Below are positions 62,208 to 64,000 of a stretch of 64,000 nucleotides of DNA, in pieces. The notes beneath the pieces are model-generated. The model was given only the letters and a program-made list of their open reading frames with translations. It was not told the DNA's origin and did not search any database. The translations under genes were made by a program, and so were the position numbers. The first letter of the stretch is position 1. Each line of letters opens with the position of its first letter. The stretch comes from Acetobacteraceae bacterium (GTDB taxonomy: Bacteria > Pseudomonadota > Alphaproteobacteria > Acetobacterales > Acetobacteraceae): contig JARLIM010000035.1 of the NCBI GenBank assembly GCA_031291725.1, positions 62,001-126,000 on the forward strand, read 5' to 3'.

Positions 62208-64000
62208 CGCAGGCACCGAACGCCGCCTCCCCGGCCCGCCGCTTCGGTGCCCCGCGCGCGGCGTCGGTGCCGAAAATCGAGAATGTCCGCGTCACCGCCC
62301 CCGACCTTGCGCGTCGCGCCGTGTTGGAAAAGACGCGCGGTCGGCTGGTGCTGGCGGGCATGTGCTTCGTCGCCCTGTATTTGGCCGTCGATCTGCGGCT
62401 GGCCTGGGTGACGGTGCTGTCTCCGAAACTGCCGAAACCGGCTGAGGTCGAACAGGCACAGATGCCGATGGCAGCGCCGGTGATGAAGGCCGCCGCCCCC
62501 ATCGCCCCCGCAGCAGCCGCCCCCATCGACAGCCCGCATGCCCGTCGCGCGATGATCACCGACCGCAATGGCGAGGTTCTGGCGCTGTCACTGCCCACCG
62601 CCTCGGTGATCGCCGATCCGCGCATGATCCTCGACGCCGCCGATGCGGCACACAAACTGAAATCCGTACTGCCGCAAATTGACGAGCAAGCCACCGCCGC
62701 ACGACTGACGGACCGGACGAAGAAATTCGTCTATATTGAGCGTCAAGTCTCTCCGCGCGATGAGCTGGCGATCAACCGGCTGGGCATTCCCGGCATCGAT
62801 TTCGAGCGCACCGAAAAGCGCCGCTACCCGATGGGCCGCATGGCCGCGCAGATTCTGGGCGGCGTGGATGTGGACAGCCACGGCATTGCCGGCATCGAAA
62901 AGCAGTTCAACGAGCGCCTCGTCAGCGATTCCACGCCGCTGCGTCTGTCCATCGACGTGCGTGCCGAAGCGGTGGTGCGCGAGGAATTGCTGGCCGCGAT
63001 GACCGAATTCCAGGCCGAGGGTGCGGCGGGCATCGTGCTGGATGTGCGCACCGGCGAAGTCATTGCGATGGTCTCGCTGCCCGATTTCGACATCAACGAC
63101 CCGCGTGGCGCAACACCCGACCAGCGCTTCAACCGCGCGGTGACGGGCGATTACGAGCCGGGCAGCACGTTCAAGCTGCAAACCGTCTCGATGGCACTCG
63201 ATTCCGGGTTGGTGCATATTTGGAACGGCTTTGACGCCACCAACCCGATCAAGGTCGGCCGCTTCTCGATCAACGATTTCGAGGGCAAGCATCGCTGGCT
63301 CGCCGTGCCGGAGATCATCGCCTATTCTTCCAACATCGGGGCCGCCCGGATGGCCGAGGCCACCGGCACACTCGCACAGCGTGCCTGGATGGCGAAGATG
63401 GGCATGATGAAGCGCACCGGCATCGAATTGCCGGAAGCCGCCGCCACGCTGTTCCCGCCAGTGTCGAACTGGAAGGAAGCGGCAACGCTGACCATCGGTT
63501 TCGGCCACGGCATCGCCGTCACGCCCCTGCATGTGGTCTCCGCCACCGCGGCGGTGGCCAATGGCGGCGTGAAATTGCGCCCCACCTTGCTCGCCCAACA
63601 AAGCGACGATCTGCGCGCCACCGGCAATCGGGTGATGCAGCAAGGCACGTCGGACATCGTGCGCAAGTTGATGCGACTGGTGGTGACGGACGGTTACGGC
63701 AAGGCCGCCGAAGTGCCGGGCTATTTCGTCGGCGGCAAGACCGGCACGGCGGAGAAAGTGTCTGGGCACGGCTACAACAAGAAATCCAACGTCGCCGCCT
63801 TCATGAGCGTCTTTCCGATGAACGCGCCGCGCTACGCCGTCTACATGATGCTCGATGCCCCGCACGCCAACGCGGCAACGCATGGCTATGCAACGGCTGG
63901 CTGGGTGGCGGCCCCCGCCGCCGGCCGGGTGATCGCCCGCGTGGCGCCGATGCTGGGCCTGCTACCCGAGGTTGACCCGCAAGCCGCCGCCACCCAGGCC
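62204..64000 (+). CDS. ftsI: Peptidoglycan transpeptidase FtsI (PBP3), 3' end outside the window
   Basis: The frame is open from ATG 62204 to the window edge (599 codons, no stop), so the ORF track lists only fragments. It has a cytosolic N-terminus, a membrane segment (~45-70), an Ala/Pro-rich linker, the pedestal domain (GRMAAQILGGVDVDSHGIAGIEKQF) and the transpeptidase domain with Ser321-x-x-Lys324 in YEPGSTFK, SxN at 375-377 (SSNIGA) and KTGT at 512-515. It crosslinks septal peptidoglycan. ATGA overlaps the ftsL stop. The C-terminus may be nearly complete. Confidence 0.93.
   Translation, partial: MTQAPNAASPARRFGAPRAASVPKIENVRVTAPDLARRAVLEKTRGRLVLAGMCFVALYLAVDLRLAWVTVLSPKLPKPAEVEQAQMPMAAPVMKAAAPIAPAAAAPIDSPHARRAMITDRNGEVLALSLPTASVIADPRMILDAADAAHKLKSVLPQIDEQATAARLTDRTKKFVYIERQVSPRDELAINRLGIPGIDFERTEKRRYPMGRMAAQILGGVDVDSHGIAGIEKQFNERLVSDSTPLRLSIDVRAEAVVREELLAAMTEFQAEGAAGIVLDVRTGEVIAMVSLPDFDINDPRGATPDQRFNRAVTGDYEPGSTFKLQTVSMALDSGLVHIWNGFDATNPIKVGRFSINDFEGKHRWLAVPEIIAYSSNIGAARMAEATGTLAQRAWMAKMGMMKRTGIELPEAAATLFPPVSNWKEAATLTIGFGHGIAVTPLHVVSATAAVANGGVKLRPTLLAQQSDDLRATGNRVMQQGTSDIVRKLMRLVVTDGYGKAAEVPGYFVGGKTGTAEKVSGHGYNKKSNVAAFMSVFPMNAPRYAVYMMLDAPHANAATHGYATAGWVAAPAAGRVIARVAPMLGLLPEVDPQAAATQA

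Overview
The window is about 64 kb of ordinary chromosome from a GC-rich alphaproteobacterium. The rnpB-mraZ-rsmH-ftsL-ftsI block, the NDUFS4-type complex I subunit, the GTTC-N7-GTTC LexA box and the Pho box are all typical of that class. The style of the accessory genes (many Liv- and Rbs-type transporters, polyhydroxyalkanoate enzymes) suggests Rhodospirillales/Acetobacteraceae, but this is inference and no genus can be named from the sequence. I see no phage, plasmid, transposase, integrase or CRISPR array.

Layout. 0-16.6 kb: a dTDP-rhamnose reductase, RNA modification enzymes (RluA-type, TrmH-type), a PHB-type esterase, a 3-oxoacid CoA-transferase pair, a hybrid histidine kinase, an SDR/HDAC-like/DUF192 overlapping operon, two tRNAs flanking an NDUFS4-like gene, and a leftward Rbs-type ABC transporter operon ending in an LVIVD protein and a GntR regulator. 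16.7-26.8 kb: a probable catabolic cluster with a nitroreductase, two divergent 3-hydroxyisobutyrate-dehydrogenase-like enzymes, a GlcG/HbpS protein, a luciferase-like monooxygenase, a complete LivKHMGF transporter and an ACMSD-type amidohydrolase. 27-40 kb: recO-parC, a BcsC-like TPR protein, an FAD enzyme, GST, a DsbA-like protein, a GT9-like protein, lexA, tRNA-Thr, an aromatic-ring-type flavin monooxygenase and a truncated globin. 40.3-57.1 kb: two assimilatory sulfur segments (cysH-cysD-cysN; cysI, an Rrf2 regulator and cysK) enclosing PhaZ, an acyl-CoA synthetase and the leftward pstSCAB-phoU-phoB phosphate operon. 57.1-64 kb: tRNA-Val, an N-formylglutamate amidohydrolase, a lytic transglycosylase, rnpB and the start of the dcw division cluster, running off the window inside ftsI.

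How the genes work together. Sulfate is activated by CysDN. APS is probably reduced directly by the Fe-S type CysH, sulfite by CysI, and sulfide is fixed by CysK. No APS kinase is present; the C-terminus of CysN carries a DUF2061-like membrane domain where many bacteria have CysC. A cysteine-free Rrf2 regulator sits divergently beside cysK, an arrangement that recalls the CymR-CysK pair of Firmicutes. Phosphate uptake is preceded by a three-unit, 11-bp-periodic Pho box, but phoR is absent from the locus. PHA turnover is suggested by the PHB-type esterase, intracellular PhaZ and the CoA transferase.

The best non-coding signals are a candidate ~86-nt antisense-strand small RNA with an exposed CCUCCCU loop (58228-58313), four CCCA repeats at exact 10-bp spacing before mraZ, a LexA box lying on the lexA promoter, two strong dyads before cysH, and a family of REP-like palindromes at 3' ends of genes.
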